Of a stretch of 23,712 nucleotides of DNA, positions 12,658 to 20,197 are shown piece by piece. Positions within the stretch are counted from its first letter, which is position 1; every line of letters starts with the position of its first letter. The DNA lies in contig JBCDAS010000024.1 of assembly GCA_039185235.1 (NCBI GenBank), positions 1 to 23,712 of the forward strand, read 5' to 3'. The stretch comes from Thermohalobaculum sp039185235 (GTDB lineage: Bacteria; Pseudomonadota; Alphaproteobacteria; Rhodobacterales; Rhodobacteraceae). Position numbers and translations under genes: made by a program. The notes below the pieces were generated by a model. The model saw only the letters and a program-made list of their open reading frames with translations, was not told the DNA's origin and ran no database searches.

Positions 12658-15498
12658 TCAAAACGCCTCGAACCGCGCGGCGATAATCGCAGATGCCCGG
12701 CTTTGCGCCGTGGCGAGCTTCTCTTTCAGGCCAGCCGCATCGTCGACCCCGGCTAGGCTAAGCAAGCGATCCAAGAGACCGGCCCCAATCTCGTCAGGAT
12801 CAAGCGGGCGATCCAGCGCCACACGCTCGATCTGTTGCATCTGTTGCAAGAGGAGATGGGTGGCTTTCAGCTCCGCAACCGCCTCTTGCGTCATCCAACC
12901 GCTATCGGCGAGCCGGTCATACGAGAGCCGGGCCTGGCGCATATCATCGATACCTTGATAAAGGACGCCGGTCTGGGCGAGGAACTCGATCTCCAACAGG
13001 CCCCCGGGCGCACCTTTGAAGGACCAAACCTCCCCCTCCTCCGAGGTTCTTGCGTCCGAGATCCGAGCACGCATCTCATTGGCCTCCTGAAGGACCTTGG
13101 GTTGGGCCTTGCGGGTTGCGAGCACCGCTTGGATGATCGCCTCGATATCGGCAACAAGGGTGTCATCGCCCGCAATCACCCTGGCCCGCGTCAGGGCAAG
13201 ATGCTCCCACACCCAGGCTTCGTTCTGTTGGTAGCGCTGGAACCCCTCGAGCGAGACGGCAACAGGTCCCATCCGGCCAGAGGGGCGCAGCCGCATATCG
13301 ACCTCATACAAACGCCCCTCAGCAGTTGGTGCTGTAAGGGCCGCGACCAGGGCTTGGGTCAGGCGCGGGAAATAGGCGATGGGGGCGAGCGGCTTGCGCC
13401 CCTCTGACGCCTCGGCTCCAGCGCTGTCATAGACCGTGATCAGATCCAGATCGGACCGCGCCGTCATCTCGCCCGAGCCCAGTTTCCCCATTGCGATGAC
13501 AGCAAGACCGCGCCCGGGCGGCGGACCGTGCTTCTCGCCAAACTCGGCCGCGACATGGGGCAGAAGCGCCTGGACGCAAGCCTCGGCGATGGCCGAGAAA
13601 GCTGCCGCGGATTCTTCCGCCCCTGACATCTCGAAGAGGAGTTGGACACCGGCGCGGAATTGGAGCTCTCGTGCCCATCGCCGGGTCAGATCCAGTTTGC
13701 GTTCGTAGTCGGTCTCCTCGGCCAGTTCCGCCTCAAGTTCGGTGCGAAGGACAGCCGTCTCGGCAACCGGCTCAAAGAAGGTCTGATCCAACAGCGTGTC
13801 TAGAACTTGAGGGTTCTGTCCCAGATGATCGGCGAGACGGGGCGCCCGGGCGCAGATCCGCACGATCAGATCCAACAGATGTGGGTTCGCCGTAAAAAGC
13901 GAGAAGACCTGAACACCTGATGGCAAGCCCGAGAGGAACCGGTCGAGTTCAAAAGCCGCCTGATCAGGCTGGCCTGCCTCGGACAGCAGGGCTTGGATCC
14001 GCAATTCCAAGCGTTGGTACATGCCCTGCGCGCGCGCATCCCGGGTGGCGGCGATCTGACCCGTTCGCCAGCGTTCAAACAACCGGTGCATATCGGCGGG
14101 TCGCTGAAAACCCAGCCGCTCGAACTCGCTTTCATTGGCTTCTTCGAACCAGCCTTCGGGTTCGCTCTTGTTCAATTCGAAAAAGTCCTGCGCCAGAGCA
14201 TGTACCCGCTCCATCCGCTGGGCGATCTCACGCTCCCAGGCGGCGACATCCGAGACGCCCATAAGGGCCGCCACGCGTTGGCGTGCCTCGATGCTTAGCG
14301 GCACCGAATGGGTCCGCGCATCCTCGATCATCTGGAGCCTGTGTTCGAGCGTTCGATGGGCAATGTAATCGGAGGAAAGCTGGTCAGCGGTCACCTGATC
14401 GATGATCCCCTCGGTCTCTAGCGCCTTCAACGCGCCCAAGGTAGACGGATTGCGCAATCTCGGGTTTCGACCCCCTTGGGTCAACTGTCGGGTCTGGGCG
14501 AAGAACTCGATCTCGCGAATTCCGCCCTTCCCGAGTTTGAGATTGCGCCCGTCCAGCGCGTCCTCGCCGGGCACGCCCTTTTGTATGCGGATCTTCTTGC
14601 GGATTTCATGGGCGTCCTCGACGGTCGCGTAGTCGAGATGGCGCCGCCAGATAAAGGGTCTGATCTCGTCGAGGAACCGCGTGCCGGCGGCGAGATCCCC
14701 TGCGCAGGGCCGCGCCTTGATGAACGCCGCCCGTTCCCAGGTCCGACCAAGCCCCTCGTAATACCGCTCCGCCGAGGCCATCGACACGACGACCGGGGTC
14801 ACCGACGGATCGGGCCGCAGCCGCAGGTCGGTGCGGAACACGTATCCGTCAGCCGTGATGTCCGAGAGCAGCGCCATCGCCTTGCGGATCACCCGCACGA
14901 ACTGCGAGCGCGCCTCGGGCAAGTCGCCATTGTCGAACCGCTGGTCGTCGAAGAGGCAGATCAGGTCGATGTCGGAGGAATAGTTGAGCTCGAACGCGCC
15001 CATCTTGCCCATCGCGAGCACGCAGAGCCCCGCCCGCCCGACCAGGTCGTCCGGGCCCATCCCCGGCAGCTTGCCGCGCGACAGAACCGGGCGCAGATGG
15101 GCCTGGATCGCAAGATCGACGGCCCGATCGGCGAGATGCGTCAACGCCCCGGTGACCTCGTGGAGCCCCCAGACCCCGCCAAGATCGGCCAGCCCCGCCA
15201 ACAGCGCGATCCGGCGCTTGGCCCGGTGGAGAGCGCTCGCCACGTCCGCAACGGTTTCAGGGATATCGAGGCGCGCCAGTTCCGCATCGACGGCGGCGAT
15301 GGGGTCCCCGTCGACCGCCTCGCGAAGCCAGTCGGCCTCGACCTGAACAAGCCGCGCCAGGTAAGGGCTGCAACCGGCGGCACCGGACAGCAATGCCGCG
15401 AGCTCGCCATCCGCCCAAGGCGCAGCGGCTGCGATATCGGCCGCACGGTCCATGTCATAGGGGCGCGGCAGACGTGTAATACGGTCGGAAAACTCCAT
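12658..15498 (-). CDS. glnE: Bifunctional glutamine synthetase adenylyltransferase/deadenylyltransferase
   Basis: GlnE switches glutamine synthetase off and on by adding or removing AMP, in response to nitrogen status signalled by PII and glutamine. The protein has the typical duplicated nucleotidyltransferase layout. The N-terminal half carries KMGAFELNYSSDIDLICLFD, with the DxD at about residues 176-178; this is the deadenylylase side. The C-terminal half carries KLGSGEMTARSDLDLITVYD at about residue 685, the adenylylase side. Each is followed by its GlnE helical domain. With the start at ATG 15498 (MEFSDRITRLPRPYDMDRA) it has 946 residues, a normal length. An upstream ATG at 15549 would add 17 unlikely residues. 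Base composition changes inside the gene near 14,640. Confidence 0.94.
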   Translation of the reverse strand: MEFSDRITRLPRPYDMDRAADIAAAAPWADGELAALLSGAAGCSPYLARLVQVEADWLREAVDGDPIAAVDAELARLDIPETVADVASALHRAKRRIALLAGLADLGGVWGLHEVTGALTHLADRAVDLAIQAHLRPVLSRGKLPGMGPDDLVGRAGLCVLAMGKMGAFELNYSSDIDLICLFDDQRFDNGDLPEARSQFVRVIRKAMALLSDITADGYVFRTDLRLRPDPSVTPVVVSMASAERYYEGLGRTWERAAFIKARPCAGDLAAGTRFLDEIRPFIWRRHLDYATVEDAHEIRKKIRIQKGVPGEDALDGRNLKLGKGGIREIEFFAQTRQLTQGGRNPRLRNPSTLGALKALETEGIIDQVTADQLSSDYIAHRTLEHRLQMIEDARTHSVPLSIEARQRVAALMGVSDVAAWEREIAQRMERVHALAQDFFELNKSEPEGWFEEANESEFERLGFQRPADMHRLFERWRTGQIAATRDARAQGMYQRLELRIQALLSEAGQPDQAAFELDRFLSGLPSGVQVFSLFTANPHLLDLIVRICARAPRLADHLGQNPQVLDTLLDQTFFEPVAETAVLRTELEAELAEETDYERKLDLTRRWARELQFRAGVQLLFEMSGAEESAAAFSAIAEACVQALLPHVAAEFGEKHGPPPGRGLAVIAMGKLGSGEMTARSDLDLITVYDSAGAEASEGRKPLAPIAYFPRLTQALVAALTAPTAEGRLYEVDMRLRPSGRMGPVAVSLEGFQRYQQNEAWVWEHLALTRARVIAGDDTLVADIEAIIQAVLATRKAQPKVLQEANEMRARISDARTSEEGEVWSFKGAPGGLLEIEFLAQTGVLYQGIDDMRQARLSYDRLADSGWMTQEAVAELKATHLLLQQMQQIERVALDRPLDPDEIGAGLLDRLLSLAGVDDAAGLKEKLATAQSRASAIIAARFEAF

Positions 15499-15587
15499 GG
15501 CTGGACAGTGCGGCTGCCCCGGCACAGGGTCAAGCATGGGGTGGAACATGTCCGGATCGGGATCGGTCGAACCGGGAGTTGAGACGT

Positions 15588-16058
15588 ATGAGCAAGAGCC
15601 TTGCCAGGGTGCGCCGGGCCCTCGACGCAGCAGGCGAAAGCCCTGATATCCGCGAGGTCGGACAGGCCCGTACAGCGCAAGAGGCCGCGGACGCGATAGG
15701 GTGCGCGCTCGACCAGATCGTGAAATCCATCATCTTTCGCAGCGGGAACACCGGTCAGGCAGTGATGTTTCTGACCGCCGGCGGGAACCGGGTCTCGGTT
15801 GCCCTGGCGTCCAATCTGGCGGGCGCGACACTCGGTCAGGCCGATGCCAGCCTGATCCGGGCGCAGACAGGCTTTGCCATAGGGGGTGTTGCGCCGATCG
15901 GGCACCTCAGTCCGATCCGCGCCTGGTGGGATCCGCGCCTGTCGGAATTCGAGACCGTGTGGGCAGCGGCCGGAACGCCACGCCATGTCTTCGGGATTTC
16001 GCCGGCGCGGCTGCGACAGCTGACAGGCGCGGCGCCGGCACGGTTCGTTGATCCGTGA
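15588..16058 (+). CDS. YbaK/EbsC-type aminoacyl-tRNA deacylase
   Basis: A 156-residue cytoplasmic protein of the YbaK/ProX trans-editing fold, which hydrolyses mischarged tRNAs such as Cys- or Ala-tRNA-Pro. The conserved core is CALDQIVKSIIFRSG, with the key Lys at about residue 46, then MFLTAGGNRVS, and IGGVAPIGHLSPIRAWWDPRL, the GGxxPxG loop of the family. The start at ATG 15588 is chosen over an upstream GTG at 15579 because GGGAG lies nine bases before it. It is divergent from glnE with 89 bp between. Which mischarged tRNA it edits cannot be read from the sequence. Confidence 0.85.
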   Translation: MSKSLARVRRALDAAGESPDIREVGQARTAQEAADAIGCALDQIVKSIIFRSGNTGQAVMFLTAGGNRVSVALASNLAGATLGQADASLIRAQTGFAIGGVAPIGHLSPIRAWWDPRLSEFETVWAAAGTPRHVFGISPARLRQLTGAAPARFVDP

Positions 16059-16060
16059 AA

Positions 16061-16079
16061 ATGTAAAAAACCTTCACAT
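16061..16079. promoter_or_regulatory. Operator-like 19-bp inverted repeat, distal copy
   Basis: ATGTAAA-N5-TTCACAT, one mismatch from a perfect 7-5-7 inverted repeat. It shares its right arm and its 19-bp size with the repeat at 16119-16137, 58 bp downstream. It lies just after the deacylase stop codon and upstream of the DUF2852 gene. Confidence 0.5.
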
Positions 16080-16118
16080 CACACCTTGAAGATGCCGCTC
16101 GGGTACCCGATCTATGCA

Positions 16119-16137
16119 ATGTGAACGACATTCACAT
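16119..16137. promoter_or_regulatory. Operator-like 19-bp inverted repeat, proximal copy
   Basis: ATGTGAA-CGACA-TTCACAT is a perfect 7-bp inverted repeat with a five-base spacer, 21 bp before the DUF2852 start. Such a position would let a bound regulator block or contact the promoter. It resembles a CRP half-site pair but has seven rather than six bases between TGTGA and TCACA. Confidence 0.55.
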
Positions 16138-16158
16138 AACGCAAAACGGAGACAAAGT

Positions 16159-16554
16159 ATGACACCCGTCGCCACCTGGCCCTCTCAAGCGGAATCGTGG
16201 CTCGACCAGCGCGGCAAAGGCGCCTGGATCGCGGCAATGGTTCTCGGCTTCATCTTCTTCTGGCCGATCGGCCTGGCACTTCTGGCATACATGATCTGGA
16301 GTAAACGCATGTTCTCGTCCTGCAAATCCTCTCGTGCCCGCCACGCGGCACATGCCTTCAAATCCTCGGGCAACAGCGCCTTCGACGCCTACAAGGCCGA
16401 AACGCTGCGCCGCCTCGAAGACGAACAGGCAAGCTTTCAGGACTTCCTGAAGCGTCTGCGCGAGGCCAAGGACAAGGCCGAGTTCGACCAGTTCATGGAA
16501 GACCGTGCCCGCAAGTCCGAAGATCGCACCGGCGACGCCGAACCTGCGGCCTGA
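16159..16554 (+). CDS. DUF2852 membrane protein
   Basis: A 131-residue protein from ATG 16159 (MTPVATWPSQAESWLDQRG). A hydrophobic segment, WIAAMVLGFIFFWPIGLALL (about residues 22-41), is followed by a basic stretch and a charged helical C-terminus (AYKAETLRRLEDEQASFQDF, KDKAEFDQFMEDR). This matches the DUF2852 family of alphaproteobacteria, whose function is unknown. It is probably anchored in the inner membrane with the coiled tail in the cytoplasm. An upstream in-frame ATG at 16114 is rejected because it would place an operator-like repeat inside the gene, and because CGGAG lies well placed before 16159. A pair of inverted repeats upstream suggests specific regulation. Confidence 0.82.
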   Translation: MTPVATWPSQAESWLDQRGKGAWIAAMVLGFIFFWPIGLALLAYMIWSKRMFSSCKSSRARHAAHAFKSSGNSAFDAYKAETLRRLEDEQASFQDFLKRLREAKDKAEFDQFMEDRARKSEDRTGDAEPAA

Positions 16555-16576
16555 CCGGCCGTCCTCCGCTTGCCCG

Positions 16577-16596
16577 GTGGCCCCCGACGGGGCCAC
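16577..16596 (+). terminator. GC-rich hairpin after the DUF2852 gene
   Basis: GTGGCCCC and GGGGCCAC form a perfect 8-bp stem with a CGAC loop, 23 bp after the DUF2852 stop codon. No T-run follows, so this may be a weak terminator or a transcript-stabilising hairpin between DUF2852 and the RDD gene. Confidence 0.45.
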
Positions 16597-16630
16597 TATG
16601 GGCGCATCCCTTCCAAGGCGAAGCCTTCAC

Positions 16631-17086
16631 ATGACCCTGACCGACCCCCTCTGGGGCCTGCCCGATCCCGACACGGCGCCTGAGTTCTACAGCGACGTCC
16701 CGATGAAACGGCTTTTCGCCTGGATCATCGACTGCGTGCTGATTTTTCTGATCAGCGTGCTGGTGGTCCCGCTGACGGCATTTACGGGCATTTTCTTCTT
16801 CGCTCTGATCTACATCGCCGTCGCGCTGGCCTATCGAATCGTCACCATTGCGCGATATTCCGCCACGCCCGGAATGCTGCTCACGGCGATCGAGTTGCGC
16901 CGCAGTGACGGCAGCCGGTTCGACGCGCTCACGGCCGCCCTGCACACGGTGCTTTACGTCTTTTTTACCACGGTTTTCGTCCTGCAGGTGGCCTCGGTCG
17001 TGCTGATGCTGGTCAGCGCGCGGGGACAGGGATTGCATGACATGCTGCTTGGCACCACGGCCTTGAACAAAAGTCGAAGTTTTTGA
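16631..17086 (+). CDS. RDD family membrane protein
   Basis: A 151-residue protein from ATG 16631 (MTLTDPLWGLPDPDTAPEFY). The RDD core is VPMKRLFAWIIDCVLIFLIS, with R..A..ID where the name-giving Arg and Asp occur, followed by membrane segments at about residues 30-46, 51-70 and 102-122. SATPGMLLTAIELRRSDGSR and GQGLHDMLLGT, with the family's late D, complete the pattern. RDD proteins are small inner-membrane proteins; some have been linked to sodium/proton exchange, but most are uncharacterised. A longer in-frame start at 16505 would overlap DUF2852, and its added residues are not hydrophobic or conserved, so it is rejected. The ribosome site is weak. Confidence 0.85.
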   Translation: MTLTDPLWGLPDPDTAPEFYSDVPMKRLFAWIIDCVLIFLISVLVVPLTAFTGIFFFALIYIAVALAYRIVTIARYSATPGMLLTAIELRRSDGSRFDALTAALHTVLYVFFTTVFVLQVASVVLMLVSARGQGLHDMLLGTTALNKSRSF

Positions 17087-17111
17087 TGTCGCATTGAACG
17101 GTCGATGGGGC

Positions 17112-17140
17112 TTGGCGCGGCCTGACGTCATTGCTAGGCT
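17112..17140 (+). promoter_or_regulatory. Candidate promoter of bpt
   Basis: TTGGCG (17112-17117) and TAGGCT (17135-17140) are separated by exactly 17 bases, and the start codon of bpt lies 21 bp after the -10 box. The boxes fit the loose sigma-70 consensus of this group. Confidence 0.4.
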
Positions 17141-17161
17141 ACGGGAAAACCACGGGACCGT

Positions 17162-17998
17162 ATGCGTCACACACTTCCTATCGCGCCGCAGTTTTACGTG
17201 ACGGCCCCTCAGCCCTGTCCCTATCTCCAGGGACGGATGGAGCGGAAACTCTTTACCGCGCTTCAGGGCGATTATGCTGAGACTCTGAACGATGCCCTGT
17301 CCAAGCAGGGCTTTCGTAGGTCTCAGAACGTGCTTTACCGCCCCTCCTGTTCGGACTGCAATGCCTGTCTCTCGGCGCGGATCCGGGTCGCCGACTTTGC
17401 GCCCAGCCGCGGACAGAAGCGCACTTTGCGCCGCAATGAGGACCTTTTGCGCAAAGCAACCTCGCCCTGGGCGACCGAAGACCAGTATGCGCTCTTCCGG
17501 ACCTATCTGGACCGGCGCCATGCCGATGGCGGCATGGCCGATATGGATATTTTCGAGTTCGCCGCGATGGTCGAGGAAACCCCTATCCGGTCGCGGGTGA
17601 TCGAGTACGGCACACCGCCCGCGGAGGGCTATGTCAAAGGCGACCTGACGGCCGTGTGTCTGACCGACGTGCTCGATGACGGGCTGAGTATGGTCTATTC
17701 CTTCTACGATCCGGCAGAAACCCGCCGCAGCCTGGGGACCTATGTTATCCTGGACCATGTGGAGATCGCCCGCGAGGCCGGACTTCCCTACGTCTATCTG
17801 GGCTACTGGGTGCCCGGCAGCCCGAAGATGGGCTACAAGGCGAATTTCAAGGCGCTGGAGATCTACAAGGGCGGCCGCTGGCAGGACATCGGCGATCCCG
17901 AACGGCACAAGGCCGAGACCCACCCGCTCTCGGTCGACCCGATCGCCGAGCAGGTGGCCAAAATCAACCTGCCCGACAGCCTGCCCACCCGCAGCTGA
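17162..17998 (+). CDS. bpt: Aspartate/glutamate leucyltransferase (Bpt; arginyl-tRNA--protein transferase family)
   Basis: A 278-residue cytoplasmic enzyme of the ATE/Bpt family, which transfers leucine from Leu-tRNA to N-terminal Asp or Glu of proteins and so marks them for ClpAP degradation in the bacterial N-degron pathway. The N-terminal domain shows CPYLQGRMERKLFTAL and VLYRPSCSDCNACLSARI, with the Cys cluster of the family. The C-terminal domain shows YVKGDLTAVCLTDVLDDGLS, YSFYDPAETRRSLGTYVIL and YVYLGYWVPGSPKMGYKANF, the GNAT-like acyl-transfer part. Length and motif order are normal. Bacterial members are often annotated simply as arginyltransferase. It stands alone, with its own candidate promoter. 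Confidence 0.93.
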   Translation: MRHTLPIAPQFYVTAPQPCPYLQGRMERKLFTALQGDYAETLNDALSKQGFRRSQNVLYRPSCSDCNACLSARIRVADFAPSRGQKRTLRRNEDLLRKATSPWATEDQYALFRTYLDRRHADGGMADMDIFEFAAMVEETPIRSRVIEYGTPPAEGYVKGDLTAVCLTDVLDDGLSMVYSFYDPAETRRSLGTYVILDHVEIAREAGLPYVYLGYWVPGSPKMGYKANFKALEIYKGGRWQDIGDPERHKAETHPLSVDPIAEQVAKINLPDSLPTRS

Positions 17999-18094
17999 TC
18001 GCATCGCGATCGGACGGTTTCGATTTACACCCCCTGCAAGGAATGGTTTCGTCACGCGGCGCGTGCCGCGCGAGACATTTCACGGGAGAGACGC

Positions 18095-19222
18095 ATGAAA
18101 CCGTTCATGATGGCCGCTGCACTTGCGCTGGCGGCGGGGGCCGCACAGGCAGAGGTCAAGGTGGGGATGATCACCACGCTCTCGGGCGGCGGTGCGGGCC
18201 TTGGCATCGATGTGCGCGACGGGTTCATGCTGGCGGTCAAGCAGGCTGGGCGTGACGACATCGAGGTGCTGATCGAGGATGACCAGCGCAAGCCCGACAT
18301 CGCCGTGCAGCTCGCCGACGAGATGATCCAGGCCGAGGATGTCGACGTGCTGACCGGCATCATCTGGTCGAACCTCGCCATGGCGGTCGTTCCGGCGGCG
18401 GTTGCCCAGGACAAGTTCTACCTGTCGCCCAATGCCGGACCCTCGGCGCTTGCCGGCAAGGGCTGCCACCCGAACTATTTCAACGTCGCGTGGCAGAACG
18501 ACAACCTTCATGAGGCGGCCGGTGCCTACGCGAATTCAGCGGGTTACGCGAACTCCTTCATCCTCGCGCCAAACTATCCAGCCGGTCAGGACGCGCTGAC
18601 CGGCTATAAACGTTTTTACGAGGGCGACCTGGCGGGCGAGGTCTATACCAAGCTCGGCCAGACCGACTATGCCGCCGAGATCGCGCAGATTCGGGCCTCG
18701 GACGCCGATAGCGTCTTCTTCTTCCTGCCGGGCGGCATGGGGATCTCCTTTCTCAAGCAATATGCCGATAGCGGCGTGGACCTGCCGCTAGTCGGGCCGG
18801 CCTTCAGCTTCGACCAGGGTATCCTGCAGGCCGTGGGTGACGCAGCGCTCGGCGTGGTCAATACCAGCCAGTGGAACAAGGATATCGACAACCCGGTCAA
18901 CACGGCCTTCGTGGAAAGCTTCCAGGCCGAGTATGGCCGCCTGCCCTCGCTCTATGCCAGCCAGGGGTTCGATACCGCGAACCTGCTGATGAGCGCGATG
19001 GACAAGGCCAATGTGAGCGATGCCGAGGCCTTTCGCGCGGCATTGATGGAAGCCGATTTCGCCTCCACCCGTGGCGCGTTCGCTTTCGGTCCGAACCGCC
19101 ACCCGGTGCAGGACATTTATGTGCGCGAGGTGATCAAGGAGGGCGACGTTTACACCAACCGCATCCTTGATGTCGCGATCGAAGGTCACGCGGACGCCTA
19201 CGCCGCCGAGTGTCCCCAGTGA
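18095..19222 (+). CDS. livK: ABC transporter substrate-binding protein, branched-chain amino-acid (LivK) type
   Basis: A 375-residue periplasmic binding protein, first gene of a five-gene import operon. It has a clear signal peptide: MKPFMMAAALALAAGAAQA with cleavage expected after residue 19. The mature protein starts EVKVGMITTLSGGGAGLGID, the standard opening of Peripla_BP_6 proteins, and continues DDQRKPDIAVQLADEMI, SPNAGPSALAGKGCHPNYF and FFFLPGGMGISFLKQY. The ribosome site GGGAGAG lies a few bases before ATG 18095. The family binds branched-chain amino acids, but many members bind amides, aromatic compounds or other amino acids, so the ligand is open. Confidence 0.88.
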   Translation: MKPFMMAAALALAAGAAQAEVKVGMITTLSGGGAGLGIDVRDGFMLAVKQAGRDDIEVLIEDDQRKPDIAVQLADEMIQAEDVDVLTGIIWSNLAMAVVPAAVAQDKFYLSPNAGPSALAGKGCHPNYFNVAWQNDNLHEAAGAYANSAGYANSFILAPNYPAGQDALTGYKRFYEGDLAGEVYTKLGQTDYAAEIAQIRASDADSVFFFLPGGMGISFLKQYADSGVDLPLVGPAFSFDQGILQAVGDAALGVVNTSQWNKDIDNPVNTAFVESFQAEYGRLPSLYASQGFDTANLLMSAMDKANVSDAEAFRAALMEADFASTRGAFAFGPNRHPVQDIYVREVIKEGDVYTNRILDVAIEGHADAYAAECPQ

Positions 19223-19279
19223 TCGCTGTCGGGCGCGCCCGGCCCGGCGCGTCCTGCTCCCGAGGTGCCGAGTAGCGCG

Positions 19280-20197
19280 ATGTCCTTCGTCTTTCTGGCC
19301 GAGCAGATCCTGAACGGGCTGCAGTTCGGCGTGATGCTCTTTCTGATGGCGGCGGGACTGACGCTGATATTTGGCGTGATGGGGTTGATCAACCTGGCCC
19401 ATGGCTCGCTTTACATGATCGGCGCCTTTGCGGCCGCGGCCACGGCGGCGGCGACGGGCTCCTTCCTGCTCGCGCTGGCCGCGGCGCTCGCGGCTGCGGC
19501 GCTGGCGGGGGCTGTCATTGAGCGCTTGGTGATCCGGCAGCTCTATGACCGCGACCATCTCGACCAGGTGCTCGCGACATTCGCGCTCATCCTGATCTTC
19601 TCCGAGGGCACCCGCTGGGTCTTTGGCTCCTTCCCGCTCTATCTGGCCATCCCCGAAGCTCTGTCCGGGCCCGTCTCCCTGCCCTTCGGGATCGAGTATC
19701 CGCGCTACCGTCTGGCGCTGATCGGCATCGGGCTGGCCGTGGCCGCGGGGCTTTTCTGGCTGATCTCCTCAACCCGGATCGGGGTGCAGATCCGCGCGGG
19801 CGAGGCGGACCGTGAGATGATCGGGGCGCTTGGCGTCGATATCGACCGGCTCTACCTGCTGGTCTTCGCGCTCGGGGCCGCACTCGCAGGCTTGGCCGGC
19901 GCGCTCATCGGCGCGATCCAATCGGTGCAGGTGGGCATGGGCGAGCCGGTCCTCATCCTGGCCTTCGTCGTCATCGTCATCGGGGGGATCGGATCGATCC
20001 GCGGCGCATTCATCGGTGCACTGCTCGTCGGGCTGACGGACACGCTGGGCCGGGTCCTGTTACCCGAACTTTTCGGGCTGATGCTGGGTCCGGCTGCCGC
20101 GGCCGCGGTCGGGGCGTCGCTCGCCTCCATGGCGATCTACATCCTGATGGCCGGCGTCCTGATCGCCCGGCCCCAGGGACTCTTCGGCAGCGCATGA
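19280..20197 (+). CDS. livH: ABC transporter permease, LivH type
   Basis: A 305-residue inner-membrane permease with about eight hydrophobic segments. ILNGLQFGVMLFLMAAGLTL and FGVMGLINLAHGSLYMIGAF are the classic LivH opening, and the loop GVQIRAGEADREMIGALGVD contains the site that contacts the ATPase. The start at ATG 19280 (MSFVFLAEQ) is preferred over a GTG at 19265 because a CGAG lies seven bases before it. It follows livK by 57 bp and overlaps livM by 4 bp. It forms the heteromeric channel with LivM. Confidence 0.92.
   Translation: MSFVFLAEQILNGLQFGVMLFLMAAGLTLIFGVMGLINLAHGSLYMIGAFAAAATAAATGSFLLALAAALAAAALAGAVIERLVIRQLYDRDHLDQVLATFALILIFSEGTRWVFGSFPLYLAIPEALSGPVSLPFGIEYPRYRLALIGIGLAVAAGLFWLISSTRIGVQIRAGEADREMIGALGVDIDRLYLLVFALGAALAGLAGALIGAIQSVQVGMGEPVLILAFVVIVIGGIGSIRGAFIGALLVGLTDTLGRVLLPELFGLMLGPAAAAAVGASLASMAIYILMAGVLIARPQGLFGSA

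Noticed and set aside
14476..15582. Plus-strand open frame of 368 codons opposite glnE
   Set aside because: Arg/His/Asp-rich antisense shadow of the glnE N-terminal half; no family motifs.
16119..16137. CRP/FNR or PpsR binding site
   Set aside because: TGTGA and TCACA are separated by seven bases rather than the six of CRP, and TGT-ACA spacing is 11 rather than the 12 of PpsR. A different regulator is more likely.
16577..16596. Confident intrinsic terminator after DUF2852
   Set aside because: The stem is perfect but no T-run follows, so it is listed only as a possible terminator.
16493..18055. Minus-strand open frame of 520 codons across DUF2852, RDD and bpt
   Set aside because: It crosses three well-supported plus-strand genes and their spacers, and its residue composition is typical of antisense reading in GC-rich DNA.
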